From: Hydrocarboniphaga effusa AP103
GTDB lineage: Bacteria; Pseudomonadota; Gammaproteobacteria; Nevskiales; Nevskiaceae
DNA: 64,000 bases
NCBI RefSeq assembly: GCF_000271305.1
Contig: NZ_AKGD01000002.1
Location: forward strand, 496,001-560,000
Direction: 5' to 3'
The notes beneath the pieces are model-generated. The model saw nothing but the letters and a program-made list of their open reading frames with translations, made no database searches and was not told the origin of the DNA. Of the stretch, positions 1 to 10,375 are shown in pieces. Numbering within the stretch: position 1 is the first letter of the stretch; each line of letters starts with the position of its first letter. Position numbers and translations under genes: made by a program.

Positions 1-56
1 GTCACCGACGATGGCTTAGACGATGCCTGCATCGACCGTGTCGAACCCCTCGGGGT

Positions 57-551
57 TCATTCTTCCTGGCGCCGGTTGCGACGACGCACGTAGCTGTCGA
101 TCAGCGCGTAGATCAGCGGCCAGAACATGGTGGTGGCGATCACCGGCATCCAGCGCAGCCACGGGTCGGAGCGGTGATGGGCGACGCCGTCGATCCAGAA
201 CATCAGGAAGGCGTAGAGCGCCCACAGCGGAATCAGCCCGACCGTCGATTGCCAGAGCGGGAACATGGCGAACAGGCCACGCAGCTTGATGACCAGATAG
301 GTCAGCAGCACGAATCCGAGCGCATGCTGGCCGAACACCGCGTTGAGCAGCACGTCGAGCACGATGCCGAACAGGAACGCGGCGAGCAGCACCGGCACGC
401 GCGGCTCCGACAGCGCCCAGTACGACAGCACGAGCGGAATCCACAGCGGACGGAACGGGGCGATGCTCTCGGGCAGGCCGACCAGTTGCAGCATCAGGGC
501 CAGCAGCAGGCTGACCCAAAAGCCCAGATGGGGAGCGGTACGGCTGCTCAT
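57..551 (-). CDS. mreD: Rod shape-determining protein MreD
   Basis: Integral inner-membrane subunit of the MreBCD elongasome, which guides lateral cell-wall synthesis. The 164-residue protein is almost entirely hydrophobic, with about five predicted membrane segments starting near residue 10 and a basic C-terminus (RRRNRRQEE). Size and hydrophobic pattern fit MreD, a family with low sequence conservation. Its ATG overlaps the mreC stop by one base (TGATG), so the two are probably translationally coupled. Position after mreC and mreB supports the name as much as the sequence does. Confidence 0.93.
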   Translation of the reverse strand: MSSRTAPHLGFWVSLLLALMLQLVGLPESIAPFRPLWIPLVLSYWALSEPRVPVLLAAFLFGIVLDVLLNAVFGQHALGFVLLTYLVIKLRGLFAMFPLWQSTVGLIPLWALYAFLMFWIDGVAHHRSDPWLRWMPVIATTMFWPLIYALIDSYVRRRNRRQEE

Positions 552-1663
552 CAGCGCGGATTCGCCGCCGGTTTCTTAGTGTCCTGTTGCGCAGGTGCAG
601 GAGGCGTCGCTGCGGGTGTGGGCTTGCCCGGTGCCGCGGTCGCCGGAGCTGCGGGGCTGGTCGCCCCCGGGGCCGGCGATTGAGGCTGAGGCGCGACGGA
701 GGGGGCGGCTTCGGGTTTTGCCGGTGCCGGCCTGACGTGCACCGGTTCGATGCTTTCGCGCGCGATCGGCTCGGGCTTGCCGGCGTCGGGCAGCGTGACG
801 AGCGTTTCGCCGTCGGTTTCGCGGTTCTCGCTCCAGACCAGCAATGCCTGCCGGCCCTGGTTGAGCTTGGCGGTCGGGTAGGCGAGCGCCTCTTTGAAAT
901 GTTCGCCCGGGTTGTGCTTGACCTCGTAGACGCGCGCCACCGGATAGCCGGCCGGGAAGCGACCGCCGAGCGCCGACGACACCAGCAGATCGCCCTTCTG
1001 GATGTCCGCGTTGCCGGGCAGAAACGGCAGCCGCAGCGCCTGGCCGTCGCCGACGCCGACCGCGATGGTCTGCAGCCCGGTGCGATTGTTCTCCACCGGA
1101 ATGCCATGGTCCGGATCGGTGATCAGCAGGCCCACGGACGTGGTGGGGTTGACCTGCACGATCTGCCCCATGACGCCGCTCGCATCGACCAGCGCCTGCC
1201 CGCGGTAGACGCGGTCGCGCGCACCCTTGTTGAGCGTGATCTGGTGTGCATACGGGTCTTGGTTGGCCGCGATGATCTCGGTGATCAGCACCGATTCCTG
1301 CAACGCCTTGGCCGAGGCGAGCAGCTCGCGGATGCGGCGGTTCTCGGTCTCGAGCGCATCGAACTTCTGCAGCTGGGCTTCGAGTTCGAGCTGGCGGTTG
1401 CGCAGCCGGGCGTTTTCCTCGGCGAGCAGCTCGCGGCTGTCGAAATAGCTCGTGGCGTCCTGCAGGTGCTGGGGTGTCGAGGCGACCCAGAGCAGCGGGG
1501 CGAGCGCCCAGGCCAGGGTTTCGCGGGTCGATTCGAGGCGGTCGGTCCGGAAGTCGGCGAAGATCAGGCCGCCGCAGATCAGCAGCAGAGCGAAGGCCCG
1601 CAGGCCCAGACCCGGTCCCCGAGGGAACAGATGGTCACGATGGTCGACGCTCAGGGTGTTCAA
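551..1663 (-). CDS. mreC: Rod shape-determining protein MreC
   Basis: Bitopic inner-membrane protein that links MreB to the periplasmic peptidoglycan synthases. It has a short basic N-terminus, one membrane segment (about residues 23-37), a coiled coil (about 70-115, with repeated E, L and R), then the beta-domain typical of MreC. The last 60 or so residues are an Ala/Pro-rich low-complexity tail, longer than in model MreC proteins. No ATG lies at the start. A TTG at 1663 preceded by GGAAGG at about 8 nt is preferred over the more upstream TTG at 1681; both are possible. About 195 bp separate it from mreB. Confidence 0.92.
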   Translation of the reverse strand: MNTLSVDHRDHLFPRGPGLGLRAFALLLICGGLIFADFRTDRLESTRETLAWALAPLLWVASTPQHLQDATSYFDSRELLAEENARLRNRQLELEAQLQKFDALETENRRIRELLASAKALQESVLITEIIAANQDPYAHQITLNKGARDRVYRGQALVDASGVMGQIVQVNPTTSVGLLITDPDHGIPVENNRTGLQTIAVGVGDGQALRLPFLPGNADIQKGDLLVSSALGGRFPAGYPVARVYEVKHNPGEHFKEALAYPTAKLNQGRQALLVWSENRETDGETLVTLPDAGKPEPIARESIEPVHVRPAPAKPEAAPSVAPQPQSPAPGATSPAAPATAAPGKPTPAATPPAPAQQDTKKPAANPR

Positions 1664-1730
1664 AGCTCGCGCCTTCCGCAATTTTGTACAACAAGTAATA
1701 ACTGCCGCGCAGCATAGTCGCAGCTTTCCG

Positions 1731-1757
1731 CCGATGGCAACGTGGTTTTGCCATCGG
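1731..1757. repeat. Stem-loop between mreB and mreC
   Basis: CCGATGGCAA (1731-1740) and TTGCCATCGG (1748-1757) form a perfect 10-bp stem with a 7-nt loop. It lies in the mreB-mreC gap on the transcript of both genes. There is no T-tract on the minus strand, so partial termination or mRNA processing that lowers mreCD relative to mreB is more likely than a full terminator. Confidence 0.6.
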
Positions 1758-1858
1758 CCACCCTCTCATGTGACGAGCGGTTCGGCAGACCGTCGGTTTT
1801 GTGATTATTTTGCAGATAAAAAAACGAACGCAACAGCAAAATCACATCCGTGCGGGCA

Positions 1859-2998
<1,140 letters not shown>

Positions 2999-3092
2999 TC
3001 AGGTGATCGACGATCCGATCAAGTAAGATTGCGACGAGCGCAGCACTATAAACGAAGTTGAAATTTATACCACGGAAACCAGATCCCCAACG

Positions 3093-3380
3093 ATGAGCCT
3101 CAGTGCAGATCAAATCCGTCAGGTCGCGCATCTCGCGCGCCTGGAACTCAAGCCCGGACAGACCGAGGCTTACGCGCAGCAGCTATCGAACATCATGGCG
3201 CTGGTCGATCAGCTTTCGAAGGTCGACGCCTCGCAGGTCCCGCCGATGGCGCATCCGCTCGACATGCATCAGCGCCTGCGTCCGGACGTGGTCACCGCAC
3301 CGAACCTGCGCGAGCAGTTCCAGGCTATCGCCCCGGCTACCGAGAACGGGCTCTACCTCGTTCCCAAGGTCATCGAGTAA
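3093..3380 (+). CDS. gatC: Asp/Glu-tRNA amidotransferase subunit C
   Basis: Small structural subunit of the GatCAB amidotransferase, which converts Glu-tRNA(Gln) and/or Asp-tRNA(Asn) to the amidated forms. The 95 residues match the family: an N-terminal helix with VAHLARLEL, then LSNIMALVDQL, and a C-terminal segment ending FLVPKVIE-like (YLVPKVIE here). First gene of gatCAB; separated from gatA by an 80-bp hairpin element. Confidence 0.97.
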   Translation: MSLSADQIRQVAHLARLELKPGQTEAYAQQLSNIMALVDQLSKVDASQVPPMAHPLDMHQRLRPDVVTAPNLREQFQAIAPATENGLYLVPKVIE

Positions 3381-3460
3381 TTCCGTGAGGCGTCAGGCCT
3401 GAGGAGTGAGGCGTCGCTGCCCTCCTGACGCCTTACGCCTCACCCTCACCCCTCACGGAA
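3381..3460. repeat. Heptad-repeat hairpin element between gatC and gatA
   Basis: The gap between gatC and gatA is filled exactly by an 80-bp element whose ends are a perfect 10-bp inverted repeat: TTCCGTGAGG (3381-3390) and CCTCACGGAA (3451-3460). Each arm is made of imperfect 7-nt units (GTGAGGC, GTCAGGC, CTGAGGA, GTGAGGC on the left; the complementary CCTCAC-type units on the right). It can fold into a long imperfect hairpin in the gatCAB mRNA. Compare the elements at 16766-16881 and 32613-32706. Confidence 0.75.
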
Positions 3461-3465
3461 AAAGC

Positions 3466-4920
3466 ATGCACACGCTTTCAATCTCCGAACTGTCGGCTGG
3501 CCTTCGCGCCAAGCGATTTTCGTCGCGCGAGCTCACGCTGCACTTTCTCAAGCGTATCGAAACGCTTGATCCGCAACTGAATAGTCTGATTACCGTCACC
3601 GCCGAGCGCGCCCTGGCGCAGGCCGATGCCGCCGATGCGCGGCTGGCGTCGGGCGATGCCACCGAGCTGACCGGCATCCCGCTCATCCAGAAGGACATCT
3701 TCTGCACCTTGGGCGTGCGCACCTCGTGCGCCTCGAAGATGCTCGACAAGTTCATCGCGCCGTACGACGCGACCATCGTCGAGAAGCTCGATGCGGCCGG
3801 CATGGTCATGCTCGGCAAGGCCAACATGGACGAGTTCGCGATGGGCTCGTCGAACGAAACCAGCTGGTACGGGCCGGTCAAGAACCCCTGGGACACGCAA
3901 CGCGTGCCGGGCGGCTCGTCGGGCGGTTCGGTCGCCGCGGTTGCCGCGGGCCTCGCGCCGATCGCCACCGCGACCGACACCGGCGGCTCGATCCGCCAGC
4001 CCGCCGCGCTGACCAACCTGACCGGCATCAAGCCGACCTACGGCCGCGTTTCGCGCTACGGCATGATCGCCTTCGCCTCGAGCCTCGACCAGGCCGGCGT
4101 CGTCGCCCGCTCGGCCGAGGACTGCGCCGGCGTGCTGCAGGCGATGTCGGGCTTCGACGTGCGCGACTCGACCAGCGTCGACCGTCCGGTCGACGACTAC
4201 GTGTCGGCTCTGGGCCGTGACATCAAGGGCCTGCGCATCGGCCTGCCGAAGGAATACTTCGCCGAGGGCCTGGCGCCGTCGAGCCGCGAGCGCATCGACC
4301 AGGCGATCGAGACCTTCAAGAAGCTCGGTGCCACGTTCACGGAAATCTCGCTACCCAATTCGCCGCTGTCGGTGCCGACCTATTACGTCGTCGCGCCGGC
4401 CGAGGCGAGCTCCAATCTCGCGCGCTTCGACGGCGTGCGCTTCGGCCACCGCGCCGAGGGCGTGAAGTCGCTCGAAGAGCTCTACAAGCGCAGCCGCGGC
4501 GAAGGCTTCGGCAGTGAGGTGCAGCGCCGCATCATGATCGGCACCTACGTGCTGAGCCACGGCTACTACGACGCCTACTACCTGCAGGCGCAGAAGGTTC
4601 GCCGGCTCATCTACGAGGATTTCCGCCGCGCTTTCGAGTCCGTGGACCTCGTGCTCGGCCCGACCGCGACCGACGTCGCCTTCAAGCTCGGCGAGAAATC
4701 CGACGATCCGGTGTCGATGTACCTCAACGACATCTACACGATCGCGGCCAACCTCGCGGGCATTCCGGCCATGTCGCTGGGCTGCGGCTTCGTCGACGGC
4801 CTGCCGGTCGGCCTGCAGCTGATGGGCAATTTCTTCGACGAGGGACGCCTGCTCAACGCGGCGCACCAGTATCAGCAGGCGACCGACTGGCACCAGCAGT
4901 CGCCGGCAGCGTTCAAGTAA
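3466..4920 (+). CDS. gatA: Asp/Glu-tRNA amidotransferase subunit A
   Basis: Glutaminase/amidase subunit of GatCAB, supplying ammonia for transamidation of misacylated tRNA. The amidase-signature triad is visible: Lys76 (LIQKDIF), cis-Ser151 (PGGSSGGS) and nucleophile Ser175 ([10 protein letters not shown]). The start at 3466 gives MHTLSISEL, typical of GatA; the frame is open upstream but that stretch is the hairpin element. 484 residues, normal length. gatB follows after 12 bp. Confidence 0.98.
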   Translation: MHTLSISELSAGLRAKRFSSRELTLHFLKRIETLDPQLNSLITVTAERALAQADAADARLASGDATELTGIPLIQKDIFCTLGVRTSCASKMLDKFIAPYDATIVEKLDAAGMVMLGKANMDEFAMGSSNETSWYGPVKNPWDTQRVPGGSSGGSVAAVAAGLAPIATATDTGGSIRQPAALTNLTGIKPTYGRVSRYGMIAFASSLDQAGVVARSAEDCAGVLQAMSGFDVRDSTSVDRPVDDYVSALGRDIKGLRIGLPKEYFAEGLAPSSRERIDQAIETFKKLGATFTEISLPNSPLSVPTYYVVAPAEASSNLARFDGVRFGHRAEGVKSLEELYKRSRGEGFGSEVQRRIMIGTYVLSHGYYDAYYLQAQKVRRLIYEDFRRAFESVDLVLGPTATDVAFKLGEKSDDPVSMYLNDIYTIAANLAGIPAMSLGCGFVDGLPVGLQLMGNFFDEGRLLNAAHQYQQATDWHQQSPAAFK

Positions 4921-4932
4921 GGGGCAACAGCA

Positions 4933-6390
4933 ATGGGAGTCAATGAAATTCGGGAAGGCTGGGAGGCCGTCATCGGCCTCGAAGTGCACTGCCAGCTCAG
5001 CACGAAATCGAAGATCTTCTCGGGCGCGGCGACCGCTTATGGTGCCGACGTCAATACGCAGGCCGATCCGGTCACGCTCGGTTTTCCGGGCGTGCTGCCG
5101 GTGCTCAATGCCGACGCGGTGCAGATGGCGGTCAAGTTCGGCCTGTCGGTCGACGCTCAGATCGCCGAGCGCTGCGTGTTCGCGCGCAAGCATTATTTCT
5201 ATCCGGACCTGCCGAAGGGCTACCAGATTTCGCAGTACGAGCTGCCGATCGTGTTCAACGGACATCTCGACGTCGAGCTCGGCGAGGGCATCGCCAAGCG
5301 TATCGGCATCACGCGTGCGCACCTGGAAGAGGACGCCGGCAAGTCGCTGCACGAGAACTTCGTCGGCGTGACCGGCATCGATCTCAACCGCGCCGGAACG
5401 CCGCTGATCGAGATCGTCTCGGAGCCGGACATCCGCACCGCGGCCGAGGCGGTGGCGTATCTGAAGAAGCTGCACCAGCTCGTCGTCTACCTGGGCATCT
5501 GCGACGGCAACATGCAGGAAGGCAGCTTCCGCTGCGACGCCAACGTCTCTGTGCGCCGCAAGGGCGCCGAGAAGTTCGGTACGCGCACCGAGACCAAGAA
5601 CGTCAACAGCTTCCGCTACGTCGAGAAGGCCATCGAGTACGAGATCGAGCGCCAGATCGAGGTGATCGAGTCGGGCGGCAAGATCGTGCAGGAGACGCGC
5701 CTGTTCAACCCGGATACGGGCGAGACGCGTTCGATGCGCACCAAGGAAGACGCCAACGACTACCGCTACTTTCCGGATCCGGACCTGCTGCCGGTGGTGG
5801 TGACCACCGCCGACATCGAGCGCATCCGCGACGCGATGCCCGAGCTGCCCGAAGCCAAGCGCAACCGCTTCGTCGAGCAGTACGGCCTGCCGAAGTACGA
5901 CGCCGGCGTGCTGACCGCCGAGGCCGCGCTCGCCGATTACTACGAAGCCGTGGTGAAGGCCTCGAAGGCCGACGCCAAGATCTGCGCGAACTGGGTCATC
6001 GGCGATCTGCTGGGCCTGCTCAACAAGCAAGGCCTGACGCTCGAGACCTCGCCGGTTTCCGCCGCCGCGCTGGCCGGGCTGGTCGCGCGCATCGCCGACA
6101 AGACCATCAGCGGCAAGATCGCCAAGGAAGTGTTCGAGGCGATGTTCGCGGGCGAGGGCAGCGCCGACGAGATCATCAAGGCCAAGGGCCTGGTGCAGAT
6201 CACCGACGAAGGCGCGATCGCCGCGGCGATCGACGAGATCATCGCCAAGAACCCGGGCCAGGTCGCGGAATATCGCGGCGGCAAGGACAAGCTGTTCGGC
6301 TTCTTCGTCGGTCAGGCGATGAAGGCGACGCAGGGCAAGGCGAATCCCGAAGCCTTGAACCGGCTGCTCAAGGAAAAGCTGGCGGGCTGA
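4933..6390 (+). CDS. gatB: Asp/Glu-tRNA amidotransferase subunit B
   Basis: Kinase/tRNA-binding subunit of GatCAB, which phosphorylates and transamidates the mischarged aminoacyl-tRNA. Family landmarks are present: [10 protein letters not shown] near residue 17, [12 protein letters not shown], the [12 protein letters not shown] segment, and [12 protein letters not shown]. The C-terminal YqeY-like tail domain is complete. 485 residues, usual size. Last gene of gatCAB, followed by a structured intergenic region. Confidence 0.98.
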   Translation: MGVNEIREGWEAVIGLEVHCQLSTKSKIFSGAATAYGADVNTQADPVTLGFPGVLPVLNADAVQMAVKFGLSVDAQIAERCVFARKHYFYPDLPKGYQISQYELPIVFNGHLDVELGEGIAKRIGITRAHLEEDAGKSLHENFVGVTGIDLNRAGTPLIEIVSEPDIRTAAEAVAYLKKLHQLVVYLGICDGNMQEGSFRCDANVSVRRKGAEKFGTRTETKNVNSFRYVEKAIEYEIERQIEVIESGGKIVQETRLFNPDTGETRSMRTKEDANDYRYFPDPDLLPVVVTTADIERIRDAMPELPEAKRNRFVEQYGLPKYDAGVLTAEAALADYYEAVVKASKADAKICANWVIGDLLGLLNKQGLTLETSPVSAAALAGLVARIADKTISGKIAKEVFEAMFAGEGSADEIIKAKGLVQITDEGAIAAAIDEIIAKNPGQVAEYRGGKDKLFGFFVGQAMKATQGKANPEALNRLLKEKLAG

Positions 6391-6581
6391 GAAAGCGGTG
6401 AATCGGCTGCTGCGCTCGGCATCTCGCACGAGGCGGTGCTCGAAATCCTCACGTACTGCCCGTACGCTCCGCCGATGGCTTACCGGCGAGTGACACAGAG
6501 TCACTCGCCGGCCGGGACCATCGCCCTGTGCTCCGTCCTCGCGCGACCTGCCTCCGCTCGCAACGCTGATTCGCCGCTTTC
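6391..6581. repeat. Long inverted-repeat element after gatB
   Basis: The roughly 190 bp directly after the gatB stop are bounded by GAAAGCGGTGAATC (6391-6404) and GATTCGCCGCTTTC (6568-6581), complementary except for one G-T wobble. Inside sit a perfect 12-bp stem-loop (CCGGCGAGTGAC at 6483-6494 with GTCACTCGCCGG at 6500-6511) and a smaller CGTAC/GTACG stem. No ORF is convincing here. It looks like a mobile or repetitive intergenic element able to fold as one branched structure. Confidence 0.65.
6483..6511. terminator. Stem-loop, possible transcription end of gatCAB
   Basis: Perfect 12-bp stem with a 5-nt loop inside the element downstream of gatB. It lacks a T-tract, so it is a weak terminator at best and may be just part of the repeat's secondary structure. 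Confidence 0.4.
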
Positions 6582-6624
6582 TTGAGTTCAGCCTTTATCG
6601 GTCGCGCCCGCTAAACTGCGCCGC

Positions 6625-7506
6625 ATGACCATCAAGAACCCGCTGCTGAGCTACGCCTTCGACAACCACGTCGCCCACGGGGCGATCGTGCATATCGATG
6701 AGGGCGTCGCCGACTTCTTTTCGCACCGCTCGCATTCCGCCGATGTTGCCAGGCTCATGCGCGAGGCGATGGCGGCGATGCCGCTGCTCGCCACGCACCT
6801 GCGCTTCGAAGGGCGCATCAACCTGCAGTTCCAGGGCGACCGCCGCATGGAGCTGCTGGTTTCGCAGATCGACCATCACCTCAACGTGCGCACGATGGCC
6901 AAGGGTCCGGCCGATCTTTCGGGCGGATTCACCGAGCTGCTCTACGGCGGCATTCTCGCGCTGATGCTCGAGCCCAACGCCGACAACGTGCCGGCGAGCC
7001 AGGCCATCGTGCTGATCGAAGGCGAATCGCTTTCGCAGGCGCTCGAAGGCTATTTCACGCGCTCGGAGCAGCTGCCGACGCTGCTCAGGCTCGCGGTGCG
7101 CGGAGACAAGCTCGCCGGCTTCATGCTGCAGCGCATGCCGCTCGAAAGCGCCAACGGCAACGAGGCGGATTGGGAGCATCTGCTGACGCTCGCCTCGACG
7201 CTCGGCGACGACGAGCTGCTCGACACCGACGGCGAAACGATCCTGCGCCGGCTGTTTGCCGAGGATCCGGTGCGCAGCTTCGAGCCGCGCTCGGTGGAAG
7301 TGATCTGCCGCTGCAGCCGCGCGGGCATCTCGCGCATGCTGCTGTCGCTCGGCCAGCAGGAAGTCGACGAGATTTTGCAGGAGCAGGGCAAGGTTAGCGT
7401 GACCTGCGAGTTCTGCGGGCAGGAGCACGTGTTCACGCCGCACCAGGCGCACGAGCTGTTCAAGGCGGCGGACGAGTCGGGGCCGGATTCCGAAATCCGG
7501 CACTAG
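6625..7506 (+). CDS. hslO: Redox-regulated chaperone Hsp33
   Basis: Cytosolic holdase activated by oxidative unfolding. The zinc-binding switch is intact, with Cys228 and Cys230 (ICRCSRAG) and Cys261 and Cys264 (TCEFCGQ), in the CxC...CxxC pattern diagnostic of Hsp33. The 293-residue length is normal, and the N-terminal domain with AHGAIVHIDE and FEGRINLQ fits. The ATG at 6625 is the natural start. The neighbouring SET gene is convergent, only 3 bp away. Confidence 0.96.
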   Translation: MTIKNPLLSYAFDNHVAHGAIVHIDEGVADFFSHRSHSADVARLMREAMAAMPLLATHLRFEGRINLQFQGDRRMELLVSQIDHHLNVRTMAKGPADLSGGFTELLYGGILALMLEPNADNVPASQAIVLIEGESLSQALEGYFTRSEQLPTLLRLAVRGDKLAGFMLQRMPLESANGNEADWEHLLTLASTLGDDELLDTDGETILRRLFAEDPVRSFEPRSVEVICRCSRAGISRMLLSLGQQEVDEILQEQGKVSVTCEFCGQEHVFTPHQAHELFKAADESGPDSEIRH

Positions 7507-7509
7507 CGG

Positions 7510-7905
7510 TCAGCGCAACTCGAATTCGCAGTCCTCGGGCTCGCAGAAATCGCGGTAGTCGCAGGTCAGCTCGCTACCGGCGGGCAGGTCGCGCGCGGCG
7601 ACGTATTCGTTGCGCTCGGCGATCCAGAGCGTCGAAGGCTGATCGGCGTGGTTCATGTAGCGGGAGTCGTCGGCGCAGTAGTACATCGCGCCCGTGAGCC
7701 GGGCCTCGCCGCGTCCGCGGAAGCTGTAGCGCAGCACGCTCTCGCGCATGGGCTCGGGCAGGGCGCGCACTTCGGCATCGGACATCACCATCACGAAGCG
7801 CCAGTCGTAGCGGTAGACCGGCTCGCCGGCGCGCAGATCGCGCGCGCAGTACAGGCCCAGGCCTTCGATCGGGCTGCGGTCGACGTAATGCGCGACCAGC
7901 AGCAT
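7510..7905 (-). CDS. SET domain-containing protein (second of a coupled pair)
   Basis: A 131-residue compact SET-like protein, a fold that usually transfers methyl groups from SAM to protein lysines. It keeps GLGLYCARDLRAGE (N-SET), a degenerate NHS-type motif (MNHADQPST) and ELTCDYRDFCEP at the C-terminus. The catalytic Asn-His pair is present but the NHSxxPN motif is altered. Its ATG overlaps the stop of the upstream SET gene by one base (TGATG), so the two are co-translated. The substrate cannot be deduced. Confidence 0.8.
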   Translation of the reverse strand: MLLVAHYVDRSPIEGLGLYCARDLRAGEPVYRYDWRFVMVMSDAEVRALPEPMRESVLRYSFRGRGEARLTGAMYYCADDSRYMNHADQPSTLWIAERNEYVAARDLPAGSELTCDYRDFCEPEDCEFELR

Positions 7906-8462
7906 CAGCCGCGCCTCGCCGCGAGTTCGCGCGTGATGAACGGCAGCACGCCGATTTCGGCGATCAGGTGCCGCTGCACGGCCTCGGGCAGGCGATCGAA
8001 GTCTTCGATCACGCCGCGGCAGTTCATCGACCTGCATCCACATTCCAAAGTCCACGAATTGTCTTCCAGCATGGTCGTGGAATAGTCGAAGCTGATCTGC
8101 TCGTCCCGGGCGATCTCGCGGACGGCGCGCAGTTCGAGATCGGCCGTGAGTCCGCCATTCGGATCGCAGGAGTGATTGCAGAACACATGAGGCTCGTCGA
8201 GCAGCACATAGCGGTCGAGGTCGACCTGCAGCGGATAGCCGGGCGTGAAACCCAGGGCATCGAGCTCGTCGCCCGTGTAGCGTCGTCCGGTGAACCGCAG
8301 CACGGTCTCGCCCTTGGCGAACGGCCGCGCCGCGTAAACGCCGCGGCCGTAACGCGCCGGGGCGACGTAAACCCCGCTGTCGGTGGCACCGTCGGTTCCG
8401 CGGTGGGTGTCGGGGTGGGCTGCGGACGGGCTTTCAGCGCTACGCAAGGGCAGGTCTGACAT
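7905..8462 (-). CDS. SET domain protein-lysine methyltransferase-like protein
   Basis: A 185-residue cytosolic protein with a canonical SET core: YGRGVYAARPFAKGE (39-52), NHSCDPN (96-102) and EQISFDYST (121-129). After the core comes CGCRSMNC (141-148), a CxCx4C post-SET zinc motif, so this copy looks catalytically complete. The frame stays open far upstream, but that is shadow coding of the divergent gene; ATG 8462 leaves a 36-bp divergent spacer. No strong ribosome-binding site is visible. It precedes and overlaps a second, smaller SET gene. Confidence 0.8.
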   Translation of the reverse strand: MSDLPLRSAESPSAAHPDTHRGTDGATDSGVYVAPARYGRGVYAARPFAKGETVLRFTGRRYTGDELDALGFTPGYPLQVDLDRYVLLDEPHVFCNHSCDPNGGLTADLELRAVREIARDEQISFDYSTTMLEDNSWTLECGCRSMNCRGVIEDFDRLPEAVQRHLIAEIGVLPFITRELAARRG

Positions 8463-8498
8463 GGATGGCGTCGACGATTGGCAGCGGGAGATCGAGGA

Positions 8499-9287
8499 AT
8501 GAGCAGGGACATTATGGGGGCTTTCGGCGTCGCGGTGATCATCGTGATCGCGGCCAAGACCATCGCCTGGCTGGTACAGAAAAAGCTGCGCAATGCCGGG
8601 CTCGTCGATGCGATCTGGGCCTGGACGCTCGGCCTGCTCGCGGCGTTCTACGCGGCCATCGGCCCTGGCGATTCGTCGCTGCGCCTGGCGCTCGCACTGA
8701 TGGGCGCGACCTGGGGCGGGCGGCTCGGCACCCATCTGTTCATCCGCAACTGGGGCCAGCCCGAAGATTTCCGCTACGCCCACTTTCGCCAGAAATGGGG
8801 CGACAAGGCCGACTTCAACATGTTCTGGTTCTTCCAGTTCCAGAACGTCTTCACCTTGCTGCTCTCGTCGATGGCCTTCGTTCCGGTGGCCTGGCGGGCC
8901 GATGCGCCGCCGGCGGTCTGCTGGCTGCTCGCGGCCGTGATCTGGCTGGCGTCGATCGTCGGCGAAGGCATTGCCGATACGCAGATGGAACGCTTCCGCG
9001 CCGACCCGCGAAACAAGGGAAAGGTCTGTCGCGACGGGCTCTGGCGCTATTCGCGGCACCCGAACTACTTCTTCGAATGCCTGCACTGGCTGGCCTACGT
9101 TCCGCTCGCGATCGGCGCGCCCTGGGGCTGGATCAGCCTCGGCGCTCCGTTGCTGATGGCCTGGATGCTCACCAAGCTCTCGGGCATGCCGATGCTCGAA
9201 GACGAGATGGCCAGGCGCAAGCCCGGCTACGCGGAGTACAGGCGCACGACCAGCGCGCTGGTTCCGCTGCCGCCGAAGTCTTCCTGA
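8499..9287 (+). CDS. DUF1295 membrane protein (steroid 5-alpha-reductase-like)
   Basis: A polytopic inner-membrane protein of 262 residues with about six hydrophobic segments. The C-terminal signature GLWRYSRHPNYFFE is typical of the steroid-reductase/isoprenylcysteine-methyltransferase fold that binds NAD(P)H or SAM. The start at 8499 (MSRDIMG) has GGGAG about 8 nt upstream and is preferred to the ATG at 8478. A lipid-methyltransferase-like gene follows 37 bp later, so the pair may modify membrane lipid. The reaction is unknown. Confidence 0.85.
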   Translation: MSRDIMGAFGVAVIIVIAAKTIAWLVQKKLRNAGLVDAIWAWTLGLLAAFYAAIGPGDSSLRLALALMGATWGGRLGTHLFIRNWGQPEDFRYAHFRQKWGDKADFNMFWFFQFQNVFTLLLSSMAFVPVAWRADAPPAVCWLLAAVIWLASIVGEGIADTQMERFRADPRNKGKVCRDGLWRYSRHPNYFFECLHWLAYVPLAIGAPWGWISLGAPLLMAWMLTKLSGMPMLEDEMARRKPGYAEYRRTTSALVPLPPKSS

Positions 9288-9324
9288 TTTTCATTGCTTC
9301 ATCACCGACAAGAAAAAACAGCGA

Positions 9325-10365
9325 ATGAACGTCATCGATTTATGCGAGCGCGGCTTGATTCCCGATACGCTCACGCGCCTGGGCATGCGCCAGCTGATGC
9401 GCCGCCGCCTGAGCGACGAAGCCGCTCACGACGGCGAGCTGCGCTCGCGCCGCTTCAACGAGTTTCTGAGCGAGCTGCGCGCGAGCCCGATCGCGATCAA
9501 TACGCAGGACGCCAACACGCAGCACTACGAAGTGCCCGCCGAATTCTTTCACCTGCACCTCGGGCCGCGTCTCAAGTATTCGTGCTGTTTTTACCCGAGC
9601 GGGCGCGAGACGCTCGCGCAGGCCGAAGAGCACATGCTCGCGCTCTACGCGCAGCGCGCAGGCCTCGTCGATGGCCAGCGCATTCTCGATCTCGGCTGCG
9701 GCTGGGGTTCGCTGTCGCTGTGGCTCGCCGAGCGGTATCCCAATTCGCAGATCGTCGGCCTTTCGAATTCACATGGGCAGCGCGAGTTCATCGAGCGGCG
9801 TGCGCGCGTGCTCGGCCTCGGCAACCTGCGCATCGTCACCGGCAACATCGTCGAGTTCGAATTTCCGGCCGCCGGCATCGAGGCCGGCTTCGATCGCGTG
9901 ATCTCGATCGAAATGTTCGAGCACATGAAGAACTACGGCCTGCTGCTCGCCAAGATCGCGCGCTGGCTCAAGGCCGAAGGCAAGCTGTTCGTGCACATCT
10001 TCGCGCACAAGCTGCTGGCCTATCACTTCGAAGTGCAGGGACAAAGCGACTGGATGAGCCAGTATTTCTTCACCGGAGGCACGATGCCGTCGGAGAATCT
10101 GCTGCTGAATTTCCAGGACGATTTGCGCATCGAGCAGCAGTGGTGGGTCGACGGCCGCCACTACGAGAAAACCTCCAATCACTGGCTCGCCGGCATGGAT
10201 GCGCAGAAGGATGAGATCCTGCGCGTGTTCGCCCCGACTTATGGCGATCGGTCGGCGCTCTGGTTCGCGCGCTGGCGCATGTTTTACATGGCCGTGGCCG
10301 AATTGTTCGGCTACGCCGATGGCAACGAATGGGGCGTTGCGCACTATCGTTTCGCCAAGAGATAA
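9325..10365 (+). CDS. Cyclopropane-fatty-acid synthase / coclaurine N-methyltransferase-like SAM methyltransferase
   Basis: A 346-residue SAM-dependent methyltransferase. The N-terminal HYEVPAEFFHLHLGPRLKYS and the SAM-binding RILDLGCGWGS are characteristic of the CFA-synthase superfamily. The spacing and phrases such as KYSCCFYP are closest to the coclaurine N-methyltransferase-like branch rather than to E. coli Cfa. The substrate could be an unsaturated acyl chain or an amine; I cannot tell which. It follows a DUF1295 gene and is 10 bp before a secreted hypothetical protein, a likely three-gene operon. Confidence 0.85.
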   Translation: MNVIDLCERGLIPDTLTRLGMRQLMRRRLSDEAAHDGELRSRRFNEFLSELRASPIAINTQDANTQHYEVPAEFFHLHLGPRLKYSCCFYPSGRETLAQAEEHMLALYAQRAGLVDGQRILDLGCGWGSLSLWLAERYPNSQIVGLSNSHGQREFIERRARVLGLGNLRIVTGNIVEFEFPAAGIEAGFDRVISIEMFEHMKNYGLLLAKIARWLKAEGKLFVHIFAHKLLAYHFEVQGQSDWMSQYFFTGGTMPSENLLLNFQDDLRIEQQWWVDGRHYEKTSNHWLAGMDAQKDEILRVFAPTYGDRSALWFARWRMFYMAVAELFGYADGNEWGVAHYRFAKR

Positions 10366-10375
10366 GGAGCGTCTC

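Noticed and set aside
3406..3465. The upstream part of the gatA frame as an N-terminal extension
   Set aside because: It is encoded by the hairpin element, has no conserved residues, and the ATG at 3466 gives the usual GatA N-terminus.
4351..6504. A 717-codon minus-strand frame opposite gatA and gatB
   Set aside because: It is antisense to two certain genes, with no motif or plausible start context.
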